A DNA stretch of 49,882 bases. Origin: Candidatus Peregrinibacteria bacterium. Lineage in GTDB: Bacteria > Patescibacteriota > Gracilibacteria > UBA1369 > UM-FILTER-53-11. The first letter of the stretch is position 1. Every line of letters begins with the position of its first letter. This document shows positions 32,206-40,953 of the stretch, piece after piece. Under the pieces are notes generated by a model. The model worked only from the letters and a program-made list of their open reading frames with translations. It was not told the DNA's origin and made no database searches. The position numbers were made by a program, and so were the translations under genes. Location of the stretch: assembly GCA_016186205.1 (NCBI GenBank), contig JACPMA010000012.1:1-49882 (forward strand). Reading direction: 5' to 3'.

Positions 32206-32979
32206 ATGCATCATATCGCTGCGAATGAACTCCAAAAACTTCAAGGCTTTGCCGAGATCGGCAAACGTTTTAAAAATACCGACCTGGAACACCTTGATGC
32301 TCCGATGGCTGCTTTTAACTATATCCGTATGGTGAATTTTATTGCCGACCATATTCATCATAATTGGCTGCCGCTTGGCGGCACGCATCTTCCTTTTTTG
32401 GATTGGGGAGCCGGTTACGGCCAAATCACTTGGCTTCTTAAAAATCGCGGCGTCAATGCAACGGGCTACAATATTGAAGAACGGGAACACATTGATGCCA
32501 TTCCCGAGCTCGCGCAGCTTCCAATTACATGCCACAAAGATCCTGTAAAACTTCCATTTGAAAAAGAATCTTTTGCCGGCGTTTCTTCATGCGGGGTACT
32601 CGAGCATGTTTCTGATCCGGCTGGCTCGCTTAAAGAAATTCATCGAATTTTAAAACCGGGCGGATATTTTTATCTTTTTATGCTGCCGCAAAAAACTTCG
32701 TGGACGGAAAAATTGAGCGAATGGCGCGGGTGCAGCGTGCATCCGGTTCGTTATACGGTAGCCGAAATTCAACGGCTTCTCCGTGAAAACGGATTCACAG
32801 TTGAAAAACTTTGGAAATTTAATCTCGTGCCGAAAAATCTCACCGGCCTGCCGCATCGCGCCAAGCGCCTCTATGGCCGATTCTATCGCCTCCTCTACCC
32901 TCTCGATGAAATGCTATCAAGAATTCCTCTCCTTAATTTATTGAGCGGCGTTATTGAAGGCGTGGCGAGAAAAATCTAA
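32206..32979 (+). CDS. SAM-dependent class I methyltransferase
   Basis: A 257-residue Methyltransf_11-type enzyme. Motif I is FLDWGAGYGQITWLLKNRG (~65-83), the region after motif II is LPFEKESFAGVSSCGVLEHVSDPAG, and motif post-III is RILKPGGYFYLFMLPQ. The C-terminal part has a basic, amphipathic character (RLYGRFYRLLYPLDEML) that may touch the membrane, as in ubiquinone/lipid or glycan methyltransferases; substrate unknown. The 3' end overlaps the amidohydrolase gene by 4 bp. Confidence 0.82.
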   Translation: MHHIAANELQKLQGFAEIGKRFKNTDLEHLDAPMAAFNYIRMVNFIADHIHHNWLPLGGTHLPFLDWGAGYGQITWLLKNRGVNATGYNIEEREHIDAIPELAQLPITCHKDPVKLPFEKESFAGVSSCGVLEHVSDPAGSLKEIHRILKPGGYFYLFMLPQKTSWTEKLSEWRGCSVHPVRYTVAEIQRLLRENGFTVEKLWKFNLVPKNLTGLPHRAKRLYGRFYRLLYPLDEMLSRIPLLNLLSGVIEGVARKI

Positions 32980-33932
32980 AGCTTCAAAAACTTCTTCGGA
33001 TTTTCAATATATAATTTCCGCAACACTTCCTCGGAAAATTCAAAACCTGGAAGCGGTCCGAACTCGCCTTTTTTATCCATCACCGAGCACTGATATTCTT
33101 TTTCCCGATGCAAATCTAAATCGCACTTGATGCGGTCGGAAAGCCATTTTTTGCGTGTTGTCGGACTTGGGAAAGGCGCAGCAATAATGTCCGTCCCGTA
33201 TAAAACGCGATCCTGATACTTCAAAATAAAATCTTTAATTTTATTTAGCCCGCCTTCCTCTGTCATATATTTGAAATACCGAAGAATGCCGCCGCCCATT
33301 GAAAGATCGATGTATAAATTAGGATAGCGATCTAGAAATTCCGCACATTGATCCAAGTTTATGCCGTTATAAATGGTCGAACAATAATGAGCAAAATCCA
33401 CGCGCACTTCCGGAAACTGATCAAGAAGCTCCATCAATTCTTTTTTAGCTTCGGGAAGAGTCATGATGCTTACGTGAACCATGACCGGCACATCGCGGTC
33501 GCGCGCGATAGTAAAAACCTGCTTCATGACATCATTGTTGAGCGGAACATCGTAAAAATTCGGATGGCCGCCGAGAATTTTTAACCCCTTCCCTCCGTCA
33601 TCCAAACATTTCTCAAAAATCTTCGGCGCCTCCGGATCCGCTTCGTCAATAGTGCAAAACGCAATGATGCGGCTCGGATGCTTTTTCTGTTCTTTGAGAA
33701 GCGCCGTCATATTTTCTTTATATCCGGCATTGTCCGGACCCATGCCTGTCGGAACAAAAACGGCCTTTCCTATGCCAAGTTTCTTCGCCACCTGCAAATA
33801 AAGTTTCATATTTCCGCCGACGCGAAAATGCTCATGCATGTCGAATACGCCTTTGATTTTCGGCGCGCTTGCTGCAGAAACCGAAAACGGAATTGATACC
33901 AAGAAGAGAATGAAAAATATTTTTTTTAACAT
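32976..33932 (-). CDS. Secreted amidohydrolase (Amidohydro_2-type metal-dependent hydrolase)
   Basis: A 318-residue TIM-barrel hydrolase with a signal peptide (residues 1-20, ending SVSA-ASA). Metal ligands are visible as DMHEHF (His33, His35), the strand VMVHVS, FAHYC and the late Asp of YGTDI. Relatives with this fold include decarboxylases and hydrolases that are usually cytoplasmic, so the export signal is notable. Also unusual is the Lys in GKGLKILGGHPNFYD at the position where family members carry a metal-bridging or substrate residue. Substrate unknown. Confidence 0.8.
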   Translation of the reverse strand: MLKKIFFILFLVSIPFSVSAASAPKIKGVFDMHEHFRVGGNMKLYLQVAKKLGIGKAVFVPTGMGPDNAGYKENMTALLKEQKKHPSRIIAFCTIDEADPEAPKIFEKCLDDGGKGLKILGGHPNFYDVPLNNDVMKQVFTIARDRDVPVMVHVSIMTLPEAKKELMELLDQFPEVRVDFAHYCSTIYNGINLDQCAEFLDRYPNLYIDLSMGGGILRYFKYMTEEGGLNKIKDFILKYQDRVLYGTDIIAAPFPSPTTRKKWLSDRIKCDLDLHREKEYQCSVMDKKGEFGPLPGFEFSEEVLRKLYIENPKKFLKL

Positions 33933-33935
33933 ATG

Positions 33936-35195
33936 TTATGCATTAAATGACTGGAGGATCTTTTCGGTACGATGATAGAAGGACCGCCGGAATTGCATTT
34001 TATCAACCACGACAGACTTTTTTTCTTCATCGCCCAGCGTATCATAACACAAAGCAAGATCGCACATCGCATCGTCATAATAAGTATGATGATGTTCGAT
34101 TAGTTCTTCTAAAATATCGGCTGCCGCATGATAATCGCCTGCAATAAATTTCATGCGCGCTTTGCGCAACTGCGCGCCTTTCGTATCCGCATTCATTAGC
34201 TGAAGAGACTGTTCATATTCAATCTGCGCAAGTTCATATCGATTTTGGTTAAAATACACATCGCCAAGATTCGCGTGCGCGAGCGAGTATTCCGGACTGT
34301 CGCTCAAAATCTGATGGCTGATGCTCTCGGCAACAGTATAGCTGCCGTCGCGCGTGGCGAGTTTTATAAGAACTGTTTTTGCATAAGCATTCAGCGGATT
34401 GAGGCGAACAGCTTCCCTTGCGTGCGCATCCGCAGCGGCATAATCTTCATCGGCAAACGCCGCGTGGGCTTTTACTGCAAAAACATGGTCATTTTCCGGA
34501 CACCTCGCTCCCACTTTGTCCGCAAGGGTCGTTGCTTCTCCGTAATTTCCAGCCATCATAAAAATTTCCGCAAGAATGAGAAGGAGCGCCGGGTCGCGTT
34601 CGCATTTTTTCACCAATTCACGGCTGCTTGCAACAGCATGCTTGCTGTTGCCTTTCAATAAATCAAAATACGCTTGATACGTGCGGAATTCAGGATCCGT
34701 TGAAGAAGTTTTTGCAGACGCTTCGCGCAAAAAAGCTTCAGCGCCGACAGTATCACGCAACTTTATTGAAACAAGGCACATACCGAGCGGCCGCGCAGGA
34801 TTCTTTGGATCGATTTTTGAAAAATATCCGCGCGCTTTAGGAAATTGAAACTGCGCCACGGCAATTTTGCCGAGAATTGAATACGCTTGATCATTATCGC
34901 CGTAAGCAAGCGCGCCTTCGCAGTGCCTTTTACCGGCCTCGTAATCGCCGAGCCAATATAAAACCGTTCCAAGCTCGGAATTGAGCAAACTTTTTTGAGC
35001 GTCTTCAAGCGCAACGCCGAACCGTTTCAAAATATCCTGAAAAATATTAGCCGCAGTTTGATATTGATGCTTCTCCAAAAGTTCATGCGCCTCGCGCATA
35101 AGCACTTCTTCAAAGCGTCCTGCCCGCTGCTGTGAGCCGGCGGAATTTTCAGGCGTGTTTTGAGCCTCTTTCCTCTCCTCCATGACAAAAACCAT
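33936..35195 (-). CDS. TPR-repeat protein
   Basis: About nine to ten tetratricopeptide repeats fill most of the ~419 residues (for example YQTAANIFQDILKRFG, YAAADAHAREAVRLNPLNAYA, YSLAHANLGDVYFNQNRYELA). TPRs mediate protein-protein contacts. The frame is open to 35327, but the upstream part would be antisense to the next gene's promoter and start, so I choose ATG 35195 (MVFVMEERK), with ATG 35183 as alternative. No signal peptide is seen. It starts 4 bp after the amidohydrolase start and both read leftwards, so the TPR gene is upstream in the same operon. Confidence 0.8.
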   Translation of the reverse strand: MVFVMEERKEAQNTPENSAGSQQRAGRFEEVLMREAHELLEKHQYQTAANIFQDILKRFGVALEDAQKSLLNSELGTVLYWLGDYEAGKRHCEGALAYGDNDQAYSILGKIAVAQFQFPKARGYFSKIDPKNPARPLGMCLVSIKLRDTVGAEAFLREASAKTSSTDPEFRTYQAYFDLLKGNSKHAVASSRELVKKCERDPALLLILAEIFMMAGNYGEATTLADKVGARCPENDHVFAVKAHAAFADEDYAAADAHAREAVRLNPLNAYAKTVLIKLATRDGSYTVAESISHQILSDSPEYSLAHANLGDVYFNQNRYELAQIEYEQSLQLMNADTKGAQLRKARMKFIAGDYHAAADILEELIEHHHTYYDDAMCDLALCYDTLGDEEKKSVVVDKMQFRRSFYHRTEKILQSFNA

Positions 35196-35240
35196 ACGCC
35201 ATTCCCAAAGCCCCCGTATAGTTCCAAAAATCAAAAAATG

Positions 35241-35249
35241 TGGTATAAT
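35241..35249 (+). promoter_or_regulatory. Extended -10 promoter, probably leaderless
   Basis: TGGTATAAT at 35241-35249 is a perfect TATAAT with the TGn extension. Initiation 7-8 nt downstream would fall on the A of ATG 35257, so the transcript should lack a leader. Confidence 0.6.
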
Positions 35250-35256
35250 GTATAAG

Positions 35257-35823
35257 ATGGATATAGAAAAACTGAAAGAAAAAATCCAGTACCCAAAACT
35301 CACGGTTCTCACTATAAGCATCGTCACGGCCTATATTTTGTTTCAGACGCATTTCTTCCTGGAGTTTGCCAAACTCCTGAACAGCCACGGGTATGCTTCA
35401 ATTTTTCTTGCCGGTCTCCTTTTCGCATACGGATTCACCGCGCCATTTGCCGTTGGATTCTTCATTGAACTTGCTCCGACGATAAATCCGTTTATTGCTG
35501 CTCCGCTCGCTGGCCTCGGCGCCATGATAAGCGACTTTATCATTTTTCAATTCGTCCGGCATTCCTTCCGGGATGAATTCGATAAACTTAAACTTACTGT
35601 CTTATTCCAAAAAATTAGCGCGCTCTTTGATGATCATTTGAGCGACCGCGTGAAAAAATATGTGCTTTGGACTTTTGCCGGATTTCTCATCGCTTCGCCG
35701 CTCCCGGATGAATTCGGCGTTTCCATCGTGAGCGGATTCACCGCGATAAATAAAAAAATCTTTTCCATAATTTCATATATTCTCAACACGACTGGAATTT
35801 TTGTAATTCTTGAACTCGCATAA
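35257..35823 (+). CDS. Hypothetical multi-helix membrane protein
   Basis: ATG 35257 (MDIEKLKEK) is chosen because of the promoter spacing; the frame extends to 35182 without support. The ~188-residue product has about four hydrophobic segments (LTVLTISIVTAYILF, GYASIFLAGLLFAYGF, FIAAPLAGLGAMISDFII) and the conserved-looking ASPLPDEFGVSIVSGFTAI. The pattern resembles small membrane proteins seen in CPR genomes with a VTT/DedA-like feel, but I cannot assign a family. It is followed after 2 bp by the lactate dehydrogenase gene. Confidence 0.7.
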   Translation: MDIEKLKEKIQYPKLTVLTISIVTAYILFQTHFFLEFAKLLNSHGYASIFLAGLLFAYGFTAPFAVGFFIELAPTINPFIAAPLAGLGAMISDFIIFQFVRHSFRDEFDKLKLTVLFQKISALFDDHLSDRVKKYVLWTFAGFLIASPLPDEFGVSIVSGFTAINKKIFSIISYILNTTGIFVILELA

Positions 35824-35825
35824 AT

Positions 35826-36734
35826 ATGTTCAATATAAGTATCATCGGATGCGGAAGCGTTGGGGCAACTGCGGCATATGCAATTCTTCTTAAAGGCATT
35901 GCTACGCGGCTCACTGTAATCGATATTCAAAAAGAAAAAGCCGAGGGATTACTCTTGGATCTTGAGCATTCTCTTTCATTTACTCCATACACAAAACTTG
36001 AAGCGTCGGGAGATTTTGCTGCTGCAGCCGGCTCGGATCTTATTGTTATAACTGCCGGAAAACGCCAAGCTGAAGGCGAAACGCGCCTAGATCTTGCAAA
36101 CGCCAACAAAAAAATCTTCCGCGATTTTGTTCCAAAGCTTGTTGCTGCGGCGCCGAATGCGATTTTTCTCGTTGTCACAAATCCGGTTGACGTGCTCGCG
36201 CATGAAACTTTCAAAATTTCCGGACTTCCATGGCAAAAAGTTTTTGGGAGCGGAACCATTTTGGATTCTGCGCGCTTTCAATTTCATATTTCCCAGAAAT
36301 TAAACATTCATCCCCGCTCGATCGATGCCTATATTCTCGGCGAACACGGCGACAGTTCCTTTCCGGTTTGGAGTTTTGCAAACGTCCTCGGAAAACCGCT
36401 TTCCGCGTTTCCGGGATTCACAAAAGAAATTGCGCAAAAATGCTATGAAGATACAAAAAACGCCGCGTACCGAATCATCCATGATCTCGGCTACACGTGT
36501 TATTCCATTGCCACAGCCATTGCCGAAATCGCGAAAAATATAAAAGAAGATACGCACCAAGTCTTTCCGCTTTCCTCTCTACTGCAAAATTATTACGGCA
36601 TTTCGGACGTATGCTTAAGCATTCCGTGCGTACTCGGCAAAAACGGCATTGAACAAACGCTTGAAATTCCGCTAAACGAGGAAGAGCAAAAAAATCTCAA
36701 GAAAAGCGTAGAAATCCTAAAAAAGCTTATTTGA
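35826..36734 (+). CDS. ldh: L-lactate dehydrogenase
   Basis: Reduces pyruvate to L-lactate with NADH, a typical fermentative end step. The 302-residue protein has the dinucleotide fold GCGSVGATAAYA, the specificity residue Gln81 in KRQAEGETRLDL (Gln selects lactate, Arg would select malate), Arg87, the catalytic pair Asp147/His174 (ILDSARF, LGEHGDSSFPVWS) and Arg150. The 3' end overlaps the small DUF5676-like gene by 8 bp. Confidence 0.95.
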   Translation: MFNISIIGCGSVGATAAYAILLKGIATRLTVIDIQKEKAEGLLLDLEHSLSFTPYTKLEASGDFAAAAGSDLIVITAGKRQAEGETRLDLANANKKIFRDFVPKLVAAAPNAIFLVVTNPVDVLAHETFKISGLPWQKVFGSGTILDSARFQFHISQKLNIHPRSIDAYILGEHGDSSFPVWSFANVLGKPLSAFPGFTKEIAQKCYEDTKNAAYRIIHDLGYTCYSIATAIAEIAKNIKEDTHQVFPLSSLLQNYYGISDVCLSIPCVLGKNGIEQTLEIPLNEEEQKNLKKSVEILKKLI

Positions 36735-36987
36735 GCAGCTTGTTGTAAAGCCACGCGGTAACCCACAGACTCACGTAAGTCATAACGAACCATGCGACGA
36801 GTCCTGCAAAAAAACTTCCCCAATCAAGGGTACCGGCGATTTGCCCGAGGTTGAATTTATGCGAGATGTACCCGAAGAATTTTACCGCTGAAGCTTGATC
36901 GAGCGCGTACCAAGCGGAGCAAAGTACGTACCCGATGGCTGTCACCAAACCGCCTGACAGGCCGAGGGCGTGAGGCTTGAGATGCAT
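36727..36987 (-). CDS. DUF5676-like small membrane protein
   Basis: An 86-residue protein with two hydrophobic segments (SGGLVTAIGYVLCSAWYAL and FFAGLVAWFVMTYVSLWV) and the C-terminal AWLYNKL motif typical of DUF5676-type proteins, which I recall from metal-related gene neighbourhoods. It is 11 bp downstream of the alpha/beta hydrolase on the same strand. Confidence 0.65.
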   Translation of the reverse strand: MHLKPHALGLSGGLVTAIGYVLCSAWYALDQASAVKFFGYISHKFNLGQIAGTLDWGSFFAGLVAWFVMTYVSLWVTAWLYNKLLK

Positions 36988-36998
36988 AAAATAAAAGG

Positions 36999-37625
36999 TT
37001 AAAGATTAAAAACTTCCGATACAAGAAAATCCGTGATGGCTCGGATTTTATCCGGGCTAAGCGAATGGCCGGAAATTTCCGGAGCAAGCGCATGATGGCG
37101 AATGCCTGGAATTGTTTTTGCCGCTGGAGGCACCACGGTGTCTATTGTACTCCCTACTGTAACAATTCGGGAGCGGATCTCTTCCGGCATATCGCCGATT
37201 GCCCGCAAACATTCCGTTGCGATTCGTCTGCGCTCTGCATATTGAACTCGAAAAGCGTCGTAAAAATGATTGTCCGGCGGCGGTTCCACGGCAACTTCCG
37301 GATTGAGCGGACCGTCAATAAGAACAAGATGTCCTACGCGGCGCATTCCTCTCCTGCACGCAAGACGCAAAGCAAGCAGCGATCCGTAACTGTCGCCGGC
37401 AACAGTTAGATCTATGCCTGGAAGCGTCTCTTCCAAAAAACGGTCGAGATCATCCACAATTGCATCCGGCTGATCGCCTCCTCTGTTGGACGGACAACCT
37501 TCAAGGACAAATGCCTTCGCTGCGCCGCGAGCATCCCTGAAGCTGCGCGCAAAATCATGACTCCCCTTATCATTAAAACCTGGAATTACGACGAGTGTTT
37601 CGGATAAATTTACATTGCCATGCAT
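36999..37625 (-). CDS. Alpha/beta-hydrolase fold protein
   Basis: A serine-hydrolase-type protein. I start at ATG 37625 (MHGNVNLSETLVVIPGF), because the conserved fold begins there and upstream residues in the open frame are antisense to the divergent gene. The nucleophile elbow is AGDSYGS (Ser79), the acid is probably Asp in GSTIDTVVPP, and the His is in EISGHSLSP. Of 208 residues, the cap region is short. No signal peptide. Shares the divergent region with a 14-bp palindrome. Confidence 0.75.
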   Translation of the reverse strand: MHGNVNLSETLVVIPGFNDKGSHDFARSFRDARGAAKAFVLEGCPSNRGGDQPDAIVDDLDRFLEETLPGIDLTVAGDSYGSLLALRLACRRGMRRVGHLVLIDGPLNPEVAVEPPPDNHFYDAFRVQYAERRRIATECLRAIGDMPEEIRSRIVTVGSTIDTVVPPAAKTIPGIRHHALAPEISGHSLSPDKIRAITDFLVSEVFNL

Positions 37626-37643
37626 AGCCTTGGAAGAGCATAC

Positions 37644-37657
37644 TGAACCTAGGTTCA
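37644..37657. promoter_or_regulatory. 14-bp perfect palindrome in a divergent intergenic region
   Basis: TGAACCTAGGTTCA lies between the start codons of the alpha/beta hydrolase (37625, minus) and the secreted CxCC protein (37675, plus). Its position and symmetry fit an operator for a dimeric repressor. Confidence 0.5.
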
Positions 37658-37674
37658 TTCTGACAAGCGGATTT

Positions 37675-38016
37675 ATGAAACGATTTACTTCTGTACCAGC
37701 AACACTCCTCATCTTCATCCTCTTTTTCCAGTTAAACCATATCGGTTTGATGTCGTTTTCAAATCCGCATGGAGCGACATCATCATGCGCTGAAGCAAAA
37801 AAAACACGCGCTACGGAAAAATGCCTTTGCTGTCTTATTGAACAAGCGGATAAATCTTCGCTAATAAATGTGGCGCCTCTCATTACTCCGATACGAAACA
37901 ATGTAATTCAAAATACGGATTTCGTTTATACGGCTCCGGAAGCGCCTAATTACAATCCTTCACAAAATATTTTTCAGACAAATAGTTGGATCAATACCGT
38001 CGTCCAGCGGAAATAA
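37675..38016 (+). CDS. Small secreted protein with CxCC motif
   Basis: ATG 37675 (MKRFTSVPATLLIFILFF) gives a signal peptide/anchor directly; the longer frame from 37615 crosses the divergent promoter region. The mature ~85 residues have SCAEAKK and a KCLCCLIEQ motif, three close Cys that could bind metal or serve in thiol exchange. No recognised family. It is the first gene of the envelope redox run and precedes the 4Fe-4S protein by 36 bp. Confidence 0.65.
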   Translation: MKRFTSVPATLLIFILFFQLNHIGLMSFSNPHGATSSCAEAKKTRATEKCLCCLIEQADKSSLINVAPLITPIRNNVIQNTDFVYTAPEAPNYNPSQNIFQTNSWINTVVQRK

Positions 38017-38052
38017 ACACATATCGTTTTCGGCATTCTTTTATAAAACGAT

Positions 38053-39600
38053 ATGTTTTTTCTTATACTCCTCATAGCTGGCATTTTTATTTTTCCGGCG
38101 ACCGCGGCTGCGCACGGCATGATTTGGATGAATCAGTACAAAAACTGGTTCGACGGCGTGCAGTGGAACATCGTAGGCGGTTTTGTGGCTTTTGTCGTGA
38201 TCGGTTATTTCATTTTCCGGTTATCGATCAAAAAACTTTCGCAGATTGATCTTTTGGATTACGCCTATGGCCGCGCCATTATGAAAAGCCGTTGGTATCC
38301 GTTTGTTTTTCAGTTGCCGGCGTTAATAATGTTCGGCTTTATTTTCTATTATCTCTTTTTAGGATCGTATTATTTTTCAGAAAATCCTGGCGCCGTGCTG
38401 ACATGGACGCTTTGGTGGGCGCTTTTGCCGCTCACCTTCATTCTCGTCGGGCGGCTTTGGTGCGCGGTTTGTCCATTTGCGTGGATTTCTGATATTGTGC
38501 AGAAATTTTTCGGGAAGAGACAACGCGTTCCGGTTTGGCTTGCGCGATACAGCTTTTGGATCGTGGACGGAATTTTTGTTTTTATCACATGGTTTGACCG
38601 CGTATTCGGAATGACGTCGCGGCCTTTTATCACTGGTCTTGTTTTTATAGGACTTTTGCTGGGCGTTGTGATTTGCGCACTGCTCTATGAACGCCGTGCT
38701 TTCTGCCGATATGTATGTTTTTTGGGCAATGTTGCCGGAACTTATTCCATGGCCGCTCCGCTTGAACTCACAAGCAAAAATCCGGAAGTATGCAAACAAT
38801 GCACTCAAAAATTCTGTTTTGCCGGACGCGAGGGCAAACCGGGATGCCCTTTTTCTCTCGTCATTCCGAGCAAAGAAGGCAACCGCTTTTGCACTTTGTG
38901 CGCTAACTGCATTAAAGCATGTCCCTACGACAATATCGCCTTAAAGGTGCGTCCTTTTGGAACCGATTTTTGGCGGCGGATAGCGGTCCGCTTTGATGAA
39001 AGTTTCTTTGCAAAAATGCTCGTCGGCATCGTAATACTCCAAAACATCGGCATGCTTACATTGTGGAATTCCATAAGCGGTTTTGTATCGCGCGCAACGA
39101 ACATCACAAATGAAACATGGCTTTTTACTCTCGTTTACTTTATGACCATCAGCATTCCGCTCGCGCTTATGTTTTTTACAAGCGCTATTTCCTCAAAGGC
39201 CGGAAAAGAAAACGTCATTCAAAATTTCGCGCGCTTCGGCTATGCGTTTGTCGCGGTTGATCTCGCCGGCCATCTCGCGCACAACTTAAACCACTTCTTC
39301 GGCGAAGGAAAAACAATCCTAGCGGCGTTCGCCGGGCTCTTTTCCGGAGAAGTCCGCCAAATCATTTTTCAATGGTTCCTGAATTATGGCACAGTGCGCG
39401 TGTTGCAGTATTTCATTCTCGGAATCGGCGTTCTGGCTACGATCGCCATCACATACCGCATTGCAAAACGCACTGCGCAGACAAAATGGCAGCTAGCCGG
39501 CGTAATGATCCCGCATCTCATTCTGCTCTTGGGGCTCATGGCGCTCAATTTCTATATATTCTCACTTCCTATGACCCACCGGTCGCAAAATCTTATATGA
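38053..39600 (+). CDS. NapH/CcoG-type membrane 4Fe-4S protein
   Basis: A 515-residue polytopic membrane protein with about nine to ten helices. A NapH-like module shows GRLWCAVCPFAW (~135-146), RAFCRYVCFLGN, then a ferredoxin-like stretch with CKQCTQKFC, GCPF and CTLCANCIKACP, enough Cys for two [4Fe-4S] clusters. These proteins pass electrons from the membrane quinone side or cytosol to extracytoplasmic partners. The last ~200 residues are additional helices, containing a His-rich GHLAHNLNHFF that might bind heme or quinone. The stop codon overlaps the next start (ATGA). Confidence 0.85.
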   Translation: MFFLILLIAGIFIFPATAAAHGMIWMNQYKNWFDGVQWNIVGGFVAFVVIGYFIFRLSIKKLSQIDLLDYAYGRAIMKSRWYPFVFQLPALIMFGFIFYYLFLGSYYFSENPGAVLTWTLWWALLPLTFILVGRLWCAVCPFAWISDIVQKFFGKRQRVPVWLARYSFWIVDGIFVFITWFDRVFGMTSRPFITGLVFIGLLLGVVICALLYERRAFCRYVCFLGNVAGTYSMAAPLELTSKNPEVCKQCTQKFCFAGREGKPGCPFSLVIPSKEGNRFCTLCANCIKACPYDNIALKVRPFGTDFWRRIAVRFDESFFAKMLVGIVILQNIGMLTLWNSISGFVSRATNITNETWLFTLVYFMTISIPLALMFFTSAISSKAGKENVIQNFARFGYAFVAVDLAGHLAHNLNHFFGEGKTILAAFAGLFSGEVRQIIFQWFLNYGTVRVLQYFILGIGVLATIAITYRIAKRTAQTKWQLAGVMIPHLILLLGLMALNFYIFSLPMTHRSQNLI

Positions 39601-40421
39601 AAATTCTTATTCCAATTTTACTCCTTTCTTTAGCGCTCGCCGCGTGCAGCGCCTTTCAACCGAAAGATTCCACTGAAAGTCCGCTCGGACGAAAAATTCA
39701 CGGCCATGCAGATGTTTCCAAAGGCGAAATTGCGCCCGCAGCGCTCTTTGAAAAACTCCAAAAAGGAGAAAAACTTTTGCTGTTAGACGTGCGCGAATCC
39801 GATGAATACGACGAAGTACATATTCCCGGCACAACGCAGCGTATTTCTGTAAAGGAGCTTTCGCAGGCTACGCTCGACGCGGCCGGCATCAAAAAAGACG
39901 ACCAAGTGATTGTTTACTGCCGTTCCGGCGCACGCAGCCGAGTTGCGGCCAAACTCATGCGCGATCTCGGCTACACAAACGTATGGGAGCTTAACAGCGG
40001 TATTATTCACTGGATGGAAGACGGTCTTCCAACGGAATCCGGCGGCACGCCGGGAACAACAATCAATAATACAAATGCACAGGCCGATTCGCCGGTCATC
40101 GCCTTTGATCGAATTAATCATGATTTTGGCGAAGTAAAACAATTCGGAGGAAAGGTTCAAACTGCGTTCCGAGTGAAAAACGAAGGAAAAAGCGAACTTG
40201 TAATCGGAACCATCACCACTTCTTGCAGCTGCACAACGGCAAGCTTGGAAAAAACGAAGATTCCTGCTGGCAGCGAAAGTATTTTAACCGTTATATTTAA
40301 CCCGAACCTCCACGAAGAACCTAAAGAAAAGTTCAAACGCACGATTTTTCTTCCGACAAACGATCCTCAAAAATCGGAAGCAGAACTCACTATCGAGGTG
40401 GACATATTAGAAGGAAAATAA
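39597..40421 (+). CDS. Rhodanese-DUF1573 lipoprotein
   Basis: A 275-residue lipoprotein, with the lipobox ALAAC (Cys17). Residues ~42-135 are a rhodanese domain (LLLDVRESDEYDEVHIPG, active-site loop VYCRSGARSR with Cys108), which carries sulfane sulfur as a persulfide. Residues ~160-265 are a DUF1573 beta-sandwich (HDFGEVKQFGGKVQTAF, TTSCSCTTAS), with a Cys-Ser-Cys pair. The start at ATG 39597 overlaps the preceding stop by 4 bp; the longer open frame from 39372 is inside the upstream gene. The fusion places sulfur transfer outside the membrane. Confidence 0.88.
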   Translation: MKILIPILLLSLALAACSAFQPKDSTESPLGRKIHGHADVSKGEIAPAALFEKLQKGEKLLLLDVRESDEYDEVHIPGTTQRISVKELSQATLDAAGIKKDDQVIVYCRSGARSRVAAKLMRDLGYTNVWELNSGIIHWMEDGLPTESGGTPGTTINNTNAQADSPVIAFDRINHDFGEVKQFGGKVQTAFRVKNEGKSELVIGTITTSCSCTTASLEKTKIPAGSESILTVIFNPNLHEEPKEKFKRTIFLPTNDPQKSEAELTIEVDILEGK

Positions 40422-40458
40422 ATATAAATGACTAATGCCTAATTTCTAATTACTAAAT

Positions 40459-40932
40459 ATGACTTCAGAACAATCAAAACTAGCAAAACTCGGCATTGCG
40501 GCCGTAATCATAATTCTGCTCGGGCTTGTGTCCTGGAAGCTCGCACTCTTTACGCCGAATGTTTCAAGCTCGCACCTCGTTCTTTCTCCTCCGCTGTACG
40601 ATTTCGGCGAAATTTCCATGGCAAAAGGAAATGTGACGACAACCATGATGCTCCAAAATGACGGCGATGCAGCTGTTAAAATCATCGACGTGCGGACTTC
40701 TTGCATGTGCACTACGGCAACCATCGACGGTATTGCTTTCGGCATGCATCAAAATCCGATGGCCGATTTCACTATTCCTGCAAAAAGCAGCAAGCCGATG
40801 GCTGTAACATTCGATCCGAATGCCCACGGCCCTGAAGCAACCGGACCAATCGCCCGCATTATCCAAATCCGCACAAATTCGGAAAAAACGCCGCTCGTGG
40901 AAGGACGCATTTCCGGAAATGTAGTTAAATAA
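40459..40932 (+). CDS. Membrane-anchored DUF1573 protein
   Basis: The 157-residue product has an N-terminal anchor (LGIAAVIIILLGLVSWKLALF) and one DUF1573 domain (YDFGEISMAKGNVTTTM, RTSCMCTTATIDG). The CxC pair is conserved with the rhodanese fusion just upstream, suggesting the two came by duplication and act together. It may use the Cys pair to bind metal or to exchange disulfides. The 37 bp before it contain no clear promoter. Confidence 0.8.
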   Translation: MTSEQSKLAKLGIAAVIIILLGLVSWKLALFTPNVSSSHLVLSPPLYDFGEISMAKGNVTTTMMLQNDGDAAVKIIDVRTSCMCTTATIDGIAFGMHQNPMADFTIPAKSSKPMAVTFDPNAHGPEATGPIARIIQIRTNSEKTPLVEGRISGNVVK

Positions 40933-40953
40933 TTTTTAACTTTTTTATTCTTT

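Noticed and set aside
35196-35327. N-terminal extension of the TPR protein with a hydrophobic helix
   Set aside because: It is antisense to the promoter and start of the divergent gene at 35257; in-frame ATGs at 35195/35183 fit better.
37626-37901. 92-residue N-terminal extension of the alpha/beta hydrolase
   Set aside because: It overlaps the divergent secreted-protein gene and has no conserved features; the fold begins at ATG 37625.
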